Virus record (IMG/VR): IMGVR_UViG_3300009172_000011
Coordinates: 1-44,631 of that record
Length of the DNA: 44,631 bases
DNA from: a virus
Reading direction: 5' to 3' (one strand)
Part shown: positions 16,430 to 25,095 of the stretch, one piece after another
Numbering within the stretch: position 1 is the first letter of the stretch
Layout: every line of letters begins with the position of its first letter
Notes under the pieces: model-generated
Database searches by the model: none
Seen by the model: only the letters and a program-made list of their open reading frames with translations
Told to the model about the DNA's origin: nothing
Position numbers and translations under genes: made by a program

Positions 16430-17278
16430 ATGAGTGAAATTAGAAGTGGTAACTCCGGTGGTTTAAACACACCAAGGCCAAAGAATTTTGATGAGAATTG
16501 TTTAAACGCATTTTTAGATGAAATAGGTGATGATATGACCGGAGCTTGTATGGTTCCCATTAATTTACCTAAGAAAGAAATTAAAAATATCATCAAAAGA
16601 GCTAAAAAATGGTTCTATAAAAAATACGAATATTCTGTAAAAGAAAATTATTATCATATACCTAGGAGTGTTTTTGACACTTCATATTTTAAATCTACTA
16701 GAACATTGACTTTACCTGATGCAGCAGCAGATGGTAGTGGAATGGTATATTCTGTATATGGATTATATGATCTTCAGTCTGGTTGGAATGGAACCGGTAA
16801 CGGATTAGATGTGAGATTCCAAAGTGGAGGTGATTTTGCAGTAGAGAAAATGTTATTTAGAGGTATGTATGAAGGTAGTGGAATGGCTGAAGCTGCAGAA
16901 GAATTACAATATTATGTTTTAAACGCTTCAATGGCAGACATGTCTAGACAAATTCTAGATAATCCTATTTCTTTTCACTATTCTCAATTAACTGGAGATT
17001 TAAAAATAATGGGTGATACACCTAAGGGTGATGTTATATTAGAAGTGTATGAGACTATACCAGATTGTGCCCTTTACAGCGATGAAATATTCTTTAGATA
17101 TGTTAGTGCTAAGATAAAACAATCGTTAGGATCTAAGCTAGCTATCTTTAAGTTTGCGTTACCTGGTAATGTAGATTTTGATTACGATGCTATAAAATCA
17201 ATGGGAGATGATGAGCTTTCTGAAATAATAGAAGAAATCAACGGCGATGAAGGTGTCGATTGGATGATGCACTCTTAA
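16430..17278 (+). CDS. Neck protein, T4 gp13-like
   Basis: A 282-aa protein. An N-terminal helix with KEIKNIIKRAKKWFYKKYEY and YYHIP, a middle VYGLYDLQ segment and a strand pair before ILEVYETIPD lead to FFRYVSAKIKQSLGSKLAIF, then ALPGNVDFD and a final acidic helix. This order matches the T4 gp13 / cyanophage neck family, whose members end with a WVKDYATAL-type helix, an LPGGV motif and an acidic helix. Here LPGGV is changed to LPGNV. gp13 helps join the filled head to the tail. It starts 1 base after the amidoligase-like stop, and the gp25 gene follows in 21 bases. Confidence 0.6.
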   Translation: MSEIRSGNSGGLNTPRPKNFDENCLNAFLDEIGDDMTGACMVPINLPKKEIKNIIKRAKKWFYKKYEYSVKENYYHIPRSVFDTSYFKSTRTLTLPDAAADGSGMVYSVYGLYDLQSGWNGTGNGLDVRFQSGGDFAVEKMLFRGMYEGSGMAEAAEELQYYVLNASMADMSRQILDNPISFHYSQLTGDLKIMGDTPKGDVILEVYETIPDCALYSDEIFFRYVSAKIKQSLGSKLAIFKFALPGNVDFDYDAIKSMGDDELSEIIEEINGDEGVDWMMHS

Positions 17279-17299
17279 AAAATTTAGATAAATAAAAAG

Positions 17300-17656
17300 A
17301 TGGATTTTTATATTAAGTACATAGGCGACCCAAACTACGAGGCAACTCAAGTTCAAACTAACGGTGAAATAGAAGAATTGATTCAACAAATCGAAACTAT
17401 TTTATTTACCGATAAGCGAGAAGTATTGGGTGAACCTAATTTCGGGTGTAGTCTAGAAGATTTGATATATTCATTTAATGTTAATGAATTTGAATTACAA
17501 ACAAGAATAAATGAACAAATAAATCAATATTGTCCGTTGGCAATTAAATATCACGTATCTACTGAAATAAGTTTCTTAAAAGGAACGGTGAGAGATATTG
17601 CGTATATAGATATTACAATAGATAGTAAGTGGCTTGTTCAACTTAATATAAGATAA
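17300..17656 (+). CDS. gp25: Baseplate wedge protein gp25
   Basis: A 118-aa protein with the gp25/IraD-like fold: IEELIQQIETILFTDKREVL, then GEPNFGCSLEDLIYSF, then helices and a closing strand (RDIAYIDITIDS). gp25 forms the wedge core with gp6, gp7 and gp53 and is the place where sheath contraction is nucleated. The length is near that of T4 gp25 (132 aa). The motif usually written EPRFG reads EPNFG here. The leader TAAATAAAAAG before the ATG is a clear Bacteroidota-type start. gp6 follows 22 bases downstream, the classic order. Confidence 0.88.
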   Translation: MDFYIKYIGDPNYEATQVQTNGEIEELIQQIETILFTDKREVLGEPNFGCSLEDLIYSFNVNEFELQTRINEQINQYCPLAIKYHVSTEISFLKGTVRDIAYIDITIDSKWLVQLNIR

Positions 17657-17678
17657 GAAAATAAAGTAAACCGTAATA

Positions 17679-19511
17679 ATGGCAGAATTAAAAATTTTAA
17701 AAACACTTAGAGTAAATGCAGCCCAAATAAGGGAAGATGCTAGAACATATATTACTAGAGTGTATGGTCGATCTAAGACTTTATTTACAGAGGCTTCCCC
17801 GTTTGCACAGATAATAAAAGTGTTGACTGAGATTACTGAACTTATTATGTTTTATATAGAAGATGCAACGGTTGAACAAAACATATATACCGCACAACAG
17901 CCAGAATCTATATATGGTTTAGCAAGATTAACAGGACATGATGCAACTAGAGGATTTGCAGCTGTAGGTGAACTTGAATTTAGATGGAAACCAGGCGCAG
18001 ATCTTAGTAAAATTGCAGGAACAGGTGTTAACATAGACCCTCGTGCTGAATTTAAAATAGACTTAAATGGTCTTAAATACAGTTGTTTAAATTCTAACGA
18101 TAGATTTAGATTAGAAAAGGCCAATAAGTTTCCTATTAAAACCGCGTTTATTCAGGGTGAATTTGAAAAACAAACTGTGACTGGAACTGGAGAGAATTTA
18201 CAATCTTTTAATGTTAAAACTGGTGGAATAACTGATCATTCTAATGTCAGCGTTTCCGTTAACGGTGAAAAATGGACTAAACATGAATCATTGTATGATT
18301 TATTATCAGACGAAAAAGGATATTTACTTAAAACCGGAATAGGTGGCGGAATAGATGTTTATTTTGGTAATTCTTCATTTGGAGCAGTACCTGCACTAGG
18401 CACAACGGTCGAAGTAGAATATGTCAAACACGAAGGATTAACTGGGAATATAGATGATTCTCCAGATCTTACTATTAAGTGGGATGCCTCTGGTGCAGAT
18501 TCTAATGGAACAGAACATGATCTAAACGAGTTTTTAGATGTAACTATTACGTCTGCCCCTAAAATGGGATCAGATGCTGAAAGCACAGAGTTTACTAAAG
18601 TAATGACGCCTCTTGCCAGTAAATCATTTGTATTAGCTACTCCAGATAATTATGAGTATTTTTTATCGAGGTATAATATGTTTTCTTATGTAGATGCATA
18701 TAACACAACTGACGATCAATATTTAGATGACGATAATGTTATTTATATTTTTGCTGTACCTGATGTGAAAAAGAAATTAGCTAAAAATAAAGATTATTTT
18801 TCAATGGCTGAGGAAGAAATGTTTTTAGATCAAACTGAATATGATGCTATTCAAAAGGTATTACAGGATAGCGGTCAACAAATGGTAACTACTGAAGTTG
18901 TATTTGTCAAGCCTCAGGTTAGAAAATATAGCATGGATATTAATATTAGATATTTTGAAGGTTTTACTAGACAGGAAATATACACAAACGTTAGAGAAAA
19001 AGTTAGTAACTATTTATTAAACGTAACTCGTAGGGATAAATTACCCAAATCTGATATTGTGTATATCTTAGAAGAAATAGAAGGAATTGATGCAGTGAAC
19101 ATTAGATTTATATCTGAAACAGAGGAAACAGCCAGAAGATTGGGTTATTATGAATCTGTAAATGTTTCTGTCGTTCCACAAGAACCAGTTACATTAGAGA
19201 ATGTACAAAATGGAAAACAAAAATATGTATTCTTTAAAAGAGTAGAAGATGTTAAAATAATAGACGTTGATGAAACTACTGAAATACCTGAAGATATCGT
19301 AGGATTAGACAGGTGGGGAGATATTATCATGGATAAAGAAGAAGTTGCAGTTTTTAGAGGAGGTTGGCAAGATAGAGATGGCGATGAAATAGTTGATGAT
19401 GTATTAATTAACGCGGAAGCGGCAATAAGCATAAACTTTGAAGGAGCACCGGTACCTAGAACAATGTATACAAGAGTTCAGGCGGGAAATAGAAGAGCAG
19501 TTAAAAAATAA
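17679..19511 (+). CDS. gp6: Baseplate wedge protein gp6 (baseplate J-like)
   Basis: A 610-aa protein, close to T4 gp6 (660 aa). The N-terminal helices (ASPFAQIIKVLTEITELIMF, EDATVEQNIYTAQQPESIYG) are the baseplate-J pattern, followed by beta-rich inserts. The C-terminal third has the typical QEIYTNVREKVSNYLLN helix, LPKSDIVYILEEIEGID, and then GDIIMDKEEVAVFRGGWQDR, which resembles the GGW-DR ending of T4-like gp6. gp6 dimers make the inner ring of the baseplate. It is coupled to the next gene by TAATG. Confidence 0.88.
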   Translation: MAELKILKTLRVNAAQIREDARTYITRVYGRSKTLFTEASPFAQIIKVLTEITELIMFYIEDATVEQNIYTAQQPESIYGLARLTGHDATRGFAAVGELEFRWKPGADLSKIAGTGVNIDPRAEFKIDLNGLKYSCLNSNDRFRLEKANKFPIKTAFIQGEFEKQTVTGTGENLQSFNVKTGGITDHSNVSVSVNGEKWTKHESLYDLLSDEKGYLLKTGIGGGIDVYFGNSSFGAVPALGTTVEVEYVKHEGLTGNIDDSPDLTIKWDASGADSNGTEHDLNEFLDVTITSAPKMGSDAESTEFTKVMTPLASKSFVLATPDNYEYFLSRYNMFSYVDAYNTTDDQYLDDDNVIYIFAVPDVKKKLAKNKDYFSMAEEEMFLDQTEYDAIQKVLQDSGQQMVTTEVVFVKPQVRKYSMDINIRYFEGFTRQEIYTNVREKVSNYLLNVTRRDKLPKSDIVYILEEIEGIDAVNIRFISETEETARRLGYYESVNVSVVPQEPVTLENVQNGKQKYVFFKRVEDVKIIDVDETTEIPEDIVGLDRWGDIIMDKEEVAVFRGGWQDRDGDEIVDDVLINAEAAISINFEGAPVPRTMYTRVQAGNRRAVKK

Positions 19512-19783
19512 TGAATATATTTAAAGACATACTTCTCTATAAAAGAGAAAAACTGTATAACAAAACTAAGACTAGAAAAACTAGCCTTAAGCACCAGGGA
19601 TATGACTATAAAAATATTAGTTTTATGGCCAAATCAACATCTAGGCATATTCAAAGAAATGAAATAATGGCTAACTTTATGATGTTTATTGATGACACAA
19701 TTAAAACATTACTGGGAAGCGCTAGACATTTAAGAAAATTCAAGAACTTTACAGTTAAAAAAGACGATAATACCACTAGATAA
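19511..19783 (+). CDS. Small basic protein between gp6 and gp7-like genes
   Basis: A 90-aa, strongly basic protein (many Lys and Arg) with a helical middle (MANFMMFIDDTIKTLLGSARHL). It shares one base with the stop of gp6 and one base with the start of the next gene (TAATG at both ends), so it is translated in step with both wedge proteins. I recognise no family. The coupling suggests a small wedge subunit or assembly factor. Confidence 0.65.
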   Translation: MNIFKDILLYKREKLYNKTKTRKTSLKHQGYDYKNISFMAKSTSRHIQRNEIMANFMMFIDDTIKTLLGSARHLRKFKNFTVKKDDNTTR

Positions 19784-22557
19784 TGTATAATAATTTAAGA
19801 TTTTTTAAAGGGTTAGACTATGATTTGAATTTAGAACAAGATTCAAAGGGCGTATGGAATGGTGTTGTATTTTTGCCGGAAGTTTCTGTTGGATTATATG
19901 AAACTATTAATATGTTTATTGTTGAAGAATGTATTTTTAACGGAGATCCATTAATAAATGCTCCAGTCGGTAGAAACCAATGGGCATACGAATTCGGATT
20001 TGAATGGCATGATCCAGATAAATCTCATTCGGAAGATATAATAATGTTTGGTGTTGAGAATACTGGAAATCAACCAGTCATTAAGGAATATAAAACACAG
20101 ACGCATGCACTTTTAGATAGTACTGTTGTTTTAGATTCTGTTAATAGTGATGGTATAAAAGTTATTAATTCTAAAAACAATGTTGCTATTCAGTTAAATG
20201 TTGCTCTTAATTCAAAAGATGACGGACATCATAGAAGAACATTAATGATGTATGAACTTGGACCAGATGGTGGCAAGGGGTTAGTAGCAAAAATTGTTTT
20301 TTATGGAGAAACAGTAGGTGAAGACGAAAGACTTAAAATATTATTAAGAAACTTTGGAGCCGCATTAGAAGATAGCGATTTTATGTTATTTAAATCACAT
20401 GATATTAGTGAAATGTCGCCTGATTTTAAATTACTAAACGCTAAGAGAAAGGAATTACTTTTAGAATTACACAATATAAAACCATTTATAGGCACATATA
20501 AAGCAGTACTGAATGCAATAGATTTTTATGGCTATAGTAAATTAACTCTTAAAGAATATTGGTTAAACATAGATAATAAGAATAAGAATTTCGGTAAGCT
20601 ATTTGCAGTTCCTGTTGCTAACGCTTCGAAAAGAGGGGAATCTATTAGAAAAAGACTTAAGTTTAAGTTACCTTCTAATACTATGAAGAAAACTAGTAAG
20701 TTTAGTTTGGTTTATACATTAAATGAACCGAACGGTACATTTGATCAATGGGATATTCCAAACGTAACTGAAACATTTGATTATACTCCAGAAGAAATTT
20801 TAATTAAACTATATGGATTAAAAAATAAACTTCAAAGAGAATACATGCCACTAAAGGCTAAAATAATCGACATTACTGCCGAAGGTGATTATTTTACGCA
20901 AAGAAACTTAAACGTTTGGAATAATCAAAATCCAATTAGTTATTTTAGCGAAGGACATGATGTGAGGTTTAAAGTTTTACCTGAAAATAGGAATTTATTT
21001 ATTGAAGATACTTCATTAGTTTTAAAAACACTATTAGATCAAAATGATTTAACCAGCAACTACGATACTTTTTTAAATATGAAATTTGGAAAAGAAGGAG
21101 ATTTAACATTAAATCAAAGAGTAGAATTAAAAAATATTTACGATCAATTTTATAGCACGTATTACAATAGAGAATTACATTCATATAATCCAGGCGTTCC
21201 AATAGGGTGCCCAGTAATATTAGATGGAAGAGATAGTTTTGATGATATATGGGACGAAGCTCCTTTTACATGGGAAGATACAACTGGGTTTGGACAAGGT
21301 GCAGATCCAATACCAAACGGAAACATACAAATTCACTCTGGAATTTCTTGGAATAATTGGTGGAAAACATGGGTATATGAAATAGAATGGATCGTTACTT
21401 CTAAAGAAAGGGGATATGCTCAAACATTTAGAGGTCCAATTGATGATTATATTACGTTTCCATTAACATTACCATATGCAGATTCATATGATGTTGAAAT
21501 GAGAACATATGATTTATTCGGTCACAGATCTCACTATAAGATGAAAGATGTTATTGATGTTAAATTAAAAGAATTAGAGATTTACGGTGTTTACAAATGG
21601 CTAGAGAAAAACGATTGGAACCAAAAAGATAACACATGGAATAAATCAGGTGGTTACTGGGACGTACCACAGGATAATCAAACCAAAATAGAAGACAATA
21701 TGTCTACTTATTATTTGACGCTGGACAGAGCTAACTATGTGCACTTTGAAGAAGATCAAGGTGTTAGATTTTCAACAGTAAGAAGATATGTCGACATTTA
21801 TTCTGAAACTGGATTTTCTGAAACAACAGGACCATATCAATGGGGTGAATGTTCTTTTAGATGGAAAGATACTGAACATAATTGGTGGGATGCAATGAGA
21901 GTTGGCCCGGATTTAACTTCTAGTTTTAAAATAAATAATATAGAACAAGGTCACTTTCTTCTGATAACTCATAAGAATCCCAAAACACAAGCAATAGAAA
22001 CGGGAGTACATGTGATTACTAGCCCTACTCCAACAAATGTTTTAGATTTAAATGGATGGAATACAATAGCTGAAGAATTAAACACGAGTACTGATCCTAT
22101 AATAAGTAAATTTAATTACAACCCAGTTTTTGAAGATATAGACAATGTGCCAGTTTCTGGAGATGTATTTAGATTCATGTTGGTAGTTGGAAAAGAATAT
22201 TCAAAAACATATGATTTTGAAAGTGCTACAAACACAGATAATTCTATATCTGGTGAAGTACACTGCCAACACTACAATCCAACTTGGGATGATACCAGAG
22301 TATTTAAGGACTATGCTGAAATAGAAAGATCAACACATGTTACGATTTCTACTGACATTTCTAAGTTTCCTGGATCTCAAAACCCTGTGTGGAAAATAAA
22401 AAATATAAGTAATCCAGAAATAACGGATATATACTATAATAATATGTGGCTTACGTACATATTCCAGCAACCAGGATATTATTCTATAGAGCTGGAAACG
22501 GAAGATACATATGGTAATAAAAACGTTGCAAAACGTAATATGTTAAAAGTAAAATAA
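19783..22557 (+). CDS. Baseplate wedge protein, gp7-like
   Basis: A 924-aa protein, near T4 gp7 in size (1032 aa). A segment at about 200-265 (MSPDFKLLNAKRKELLLELH, then IKPFIGTYKAVLNAIDFYGY) has the phage tail protein I-like pattern seen in wedge proteins that contact gp6. The rest is beta-rich and tryptophan-rich, with Ig-like strands near residues 510-600 and at the C-terminus (PGYYSIELETEDTYGNKNVA). Position after gp25 and gp6 is the main support. It probably initiates the wedge and carries fibre attachment sites. Confidence 0.6.
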   Translation: MYNNLRFFKGLDYDLNLEQDSKGVWNGVVFLPEVSVGLYETINMFIVEECIFNGDPLINAPVGRNQWAYEFGFEWHDPDKSHSEDIIMFGVENTGNQPVIKEYKTQTHALLDSTVVLDSVNSDGIKVINSKNNVAIQLNVALNSKDDGHHRRTLMMYELGPDGGKGLVAKIVFYGETVGEDERLKILLRNFGAALEDSDFMLFKSHDISEMSPDFKLLNAKRKELLLELHNIKPFIGTYKAVLNAIDFYGYSKLTLKEYWLNIDNKNKNFGKLFAVPVANASKRGESIRKRLKFKLPSNTMKKTSKFSLVYTLNEPNGTFDQWDIPNVTETFDYTPEEILIKLYGLKNKLQREYMPLKAKIIDITAEGDYFTQRNLNVWNNQNPISYFSEGHDVRFKVLPENRNLFIEDTSLVLKTLLDQNDLTSNYDTFLNMKFGKEGDLTLNQRVELKNIYDQFYSTYYNRELHSYNPGVPIGCPVILDGRDSFDDIWDEAPFTWEDTTGFGQGADPIPNGNIQIHSGISWNNWWKTWVYEIEWIVTSKERGYAQTFRGPIDDYITFPLTLPYADSYDVEMRTYDLFGHRSHYKMKDVIDVKLKELEIYGVYKWLEKNDWNQKDNTWNKSGGYWDVPQDNQTKIEDNMSTYYLTLDRANYVHFEEDQGVRFSTVRRYVDIYSETGFSETTGPYQWGECSFRWKDTEHNWWDAMRVGPDLTSSFKINNIEQGHFLLITHKNPKTQAIETGVHVITSPTPTNVLDLNGWNTIAEELNTSTDPIISKFNYNPVFEDIDNVPVSGDVFRFMLVVGKEYSKTYDFESATNTDNSISGEVHCQHYNPTWDDTRVFKDYAEIERSTHVTISTDISKFPGSQNPVWKIKNISNPEITDIYYNNMWLTYIFQQPGYYSIELETEDTYGNKNVAKRNMLKVK

Positions 22558-22568
22558 ATAAATAAAAA

Positions 22569-23138
22569 ATGGCAAACATTATTGAAATTTTAGGAACTGA
22601 TTCAGTTTCAGCATCTAGACCAACTATTAATACTAACTTTGAGTTGCTAAATGATGAACTAGCTTCGGTTATGGCTCTGTTAAATCCAACTACGTTGGCT
22701 TTATCTGGAGTTTCTAGCGTTACTACAACATCGCTAACGGTTTCTAGTGGAACAACAAATCTGTTTAAGGTAGAATCAACAGGAGGAATACAAGCATTAA
22801 CGAATGCTTCATTTTCTAACAGCATCACATTAGGTGGTACGTTAGTTAAAAGTGGAGTTGCAGGTTCATTGGCGATTCCAACTACGATTACATCACCATC
22901 AGCAGTAACTGCAATTACATATTTTATAGAAAGTTCATTCAACTTACCGACAGCAACTGACGGTCAAGAATTAACATTAATCAGTGCAAGCGCTAGTATT
23001 TTAGACATAGTGCCTCAAGCTGGTGCATCAATCGGTGCAACTTCTATCAAATTAGACGCAGCAAACTCTACTATAACCTTAAGATGTTTTAACGACGTGT
23101 GGTACATTATTGGCTCACATGCGTGTACTATAGCTTAA
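22569..23138 (+). CDS. Short tail fibre-like protein
   Basis: A 189-aa protein, rich in Ser, Thr, Ala and Ile with short beta strands, as in trimeric fibres. The N-terminal NIIEILGTDSVSASRP and INTNFELLNDEL resemble the start of the collagen-like fibre at 37195, which suggests a common docking motif. A beta-rich tip (about 130-189) with TLRCFNDVWYIIG ends the protein. A 12-base A-rich leader follows the gp7-like stop. I infer a small fibre or whisker attached to the baseplate. Confidence 0.6.
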   Translation: MANIIEILGTDSVSASRPTINTNFELLNDELASVMALLNPTTLALSGVSSVTTTSLTVSSGTTNLFKVESTGGIQALTNASFSNSITLGGTLVKSGVAGSLAIPTTITSPSAVTAITYFIESSFNLPTATDGQELTLISASASILDIVPQAGASIGATSIKLDAANSTITLRCFNDVWYIIGSHACTIA

Positions 23139-23156
23139 ACAAATAAAAATTAACAA

Positions 23157-25094
23157 ATGGCAACACCTTTAGTTAGAATACCACAGCCACAGGGTGGCAC
23201 TATGTATGCATTCGCGTCATCAGCGAAAGACATGACTAGGGCATTTAACAGTTCTGATTTAAACTTTGAGTTTAGTAAATTTGCATTATTAGATTTACCA
23301 GACTTTACGGGATCTGTACAAAACTCTAACACAATTGATTTTGAACTTAATTTAAAACAAGCTTCAGGTCAAAATTATGTCGCAGGTATGCCTAATGTAG
23401 ATTTCGCGCAAACCTTTCAGAATTATGCTCTAAACATGGAAGAGCTTTTATTGAATGATGATGATTATGATCCTATTATCTTACAAACGGATTCGGAAAA
23501 GATTTTCTTTAAATGGCTATCGGCTCTAGGCTCTATAGATTTTAGACCAACTGATTCAAATGAGAGCGTGTTGGGTAATTATGCGGAGAACAATAACGGT
23601 GTGTTCAGTGGAACAAATTATGACAGAGTCGTAAAATATCTTGGTAGCATTGATGCAGAGAATGATGTCAATTATCAAGGAAACACATATCATGAAGTAT
23701 ACATTAATGTTCCTACTTCTGTCGGTTATACGCCAACTGTTTTATTTAGACCAACTGAATACAATAGTTCAGCTACTAAATTATATGCAGAAGATTATAT
23801 TGAAGGAAGAAAGGGACAAAATCACCCAGATCCGAATATTAATTTAAGTACCATTGTAGATGCATACACAGCAGATAGCGGTGCATATTATGATGTACAG
23901 ACAAACGCAACAAACAGTGTTCAAATTGATTGGGATCCATCTTCATACGAAGAAATCAACAATGATAGTAAAACTAAAAGCTTATTAGATTTTGCCAAAA
24001 AAGGCCAAAAATTTAATTTTAATGCGGTTTTAGTTTATTATGATCTTTATAGTAAATCAGTTCCTGCCAACAGAGCTACAAACTTATACGGTATTTTAAT
24101 ACTGGATGATATTGCAGATTCTCCAGGACCTGGTTCAAAAATACATGAACAAATTAAATTTAAACCAAACGAGGTTACAGGTTTAAATGGAAATGCATTT
24201 TCTTTAAAACTAAACATGAAGTTTAATTCTTCATTAGATAATGTTGGTGTAGAAACTAGTGTAAATGATTTTACAACATTCTCTATGGATTTATTCATGG
24301 ACACAACAACTGCGTTAGAGAATGCGGCTGAGGTAATGATACAGGCTAATAAAAGATATAGTAAAATAGTAGAGCGATTAAATGGAATTGAAAACATAGT
24401 GTTTTCTTCTAGAGATGCTGCCACTCTTTCTTCTAAATTAGATTTGCTGGAATCTCAATTCGAGGCTGCTTCTATTCAATTAGCAGATTCAGGTGCACTT
24501 TTAGCACTGATAACTAAAGCACATACTAAGATTAATCAACTAATAGACGGAACTATTCCAGTAGAGTTACAATACAACACTGATGTTATATTTAATGGAA
24601 AGGGAACGGTCATAGATAAATCTATTCCTAATAAAATAAAAATAAACAACACAGTTGAAGGTTATTCTATTAATGAGATATACCTGTGGAACATTGCTGG
24701 TGAAGCAATAGCCGCAAAACTTTCTTCTACTTTGCAATTTGACGTTGCACTTGATGGGGAAGGTGCTGACAAATATGCAATATGGTCTAGTTTATTGTCA
24801 TACTCTAATAGATTAAGTTTAAAAAACATTTTAGACGGAAGCCCTAATAGTGATCTGAATATATACATAGATGATAAAGTAAACTCATGGGAAGCTGGTC
24901 AAGTTTTAAAAATTGCATTTGATGTAATTGACATGTCTGGTAACAATATTAAAATTTGGACTGGATCAACTTCTGGATTTACACAAAGCATCGCAGATAT
25001 TGATATAACACAATTAATCACAAATAAACCGTATATTGAGGTTGTCTGTATAGACCCTGTCTCATATACGTTTGAATATGACATTTTAAGATAA
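23157..25094 (+). CDS. Virion structural protein, unknown (645 aa)
   Basis: A beta-rich protein with many Asp, Asn and Ser residues, no signal peptide and no membrane segment. Its N-terminus (PLVRIPQPQGGTMYAFASSA) reads as a docking arm. Residues about 400-465 form helices with heptad spacing (MIQANKRYSKIVERL, LSSKLDLLESQFEAASIQL), so it may be a trimer. The C-terminal 130 residues are again beta-rich. It sits between fibre genes and touches the next gene with a 1-base gap. It is likely a baseplate-rim or fibre-base component; I recognise no family. Confidence 0.6.
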   Translation: MATPLVRIPQPQGGTMYAFASSAKDMTRAFNSSDLNFEFSKFALLDLPDFTGSVQNSNTIDFELNLKQASGQNYVAGMPNVDFAQTFQNYALNMEELLLNDDDYDPIILQTDSEKIFFKWLSALGSIDFRPTDSNESVLGNYAENNNGVFSGTNYDRVVKYLGSIDAENDVNYQGNTYHEVYINVPTSVGYTPTVLFRPTEYNSSATKLYAEDYIEGRKGQNHPDPNINLSTIVDAYTADSGAYYDVQTNATNSVQIDWDPSSYEEINNDSKTKSLLDFAKKGQKFNFNAVLVYYDLYSKSVPANRATNLYGILILDDIADSPGPGSKIHEQIKFKPNEVTGLNGNAFSLKLNMKFNSSLDNVGVETSVNDFTTFSMDLFMDTTTALENAAEVMIQANKRYSKIVERLNGIENIVFSSRDAATLSSKLDLLESQFEAASIQLADSGALLALITKAHTKINQLIDGTIPVELQYNTDVIFNGKGTVIDKSIPNKIKINNTVEGYSINEIYLWNIAGEAIAAKLSSTLQFDVALDGEGADKYAIWSSLLSYSNRLSLKNILDGSPNSDLNIYIDDKVNSWEAGQVLKIAFDVIDMSGNNIKIWTGSTSGFTQSIADIDITQLITNKPYIEVVCIDPVSYTFEYDILR

Positions 25095-25095
25095 G

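Noticed and set aside
22484-22942. 152-aa minus-strand reading frame across a gene boundary
   Set aside because: It mirrors the fibre gene and the end of the gp7-like gene, and there is no leader or supported neighbour on that strand.
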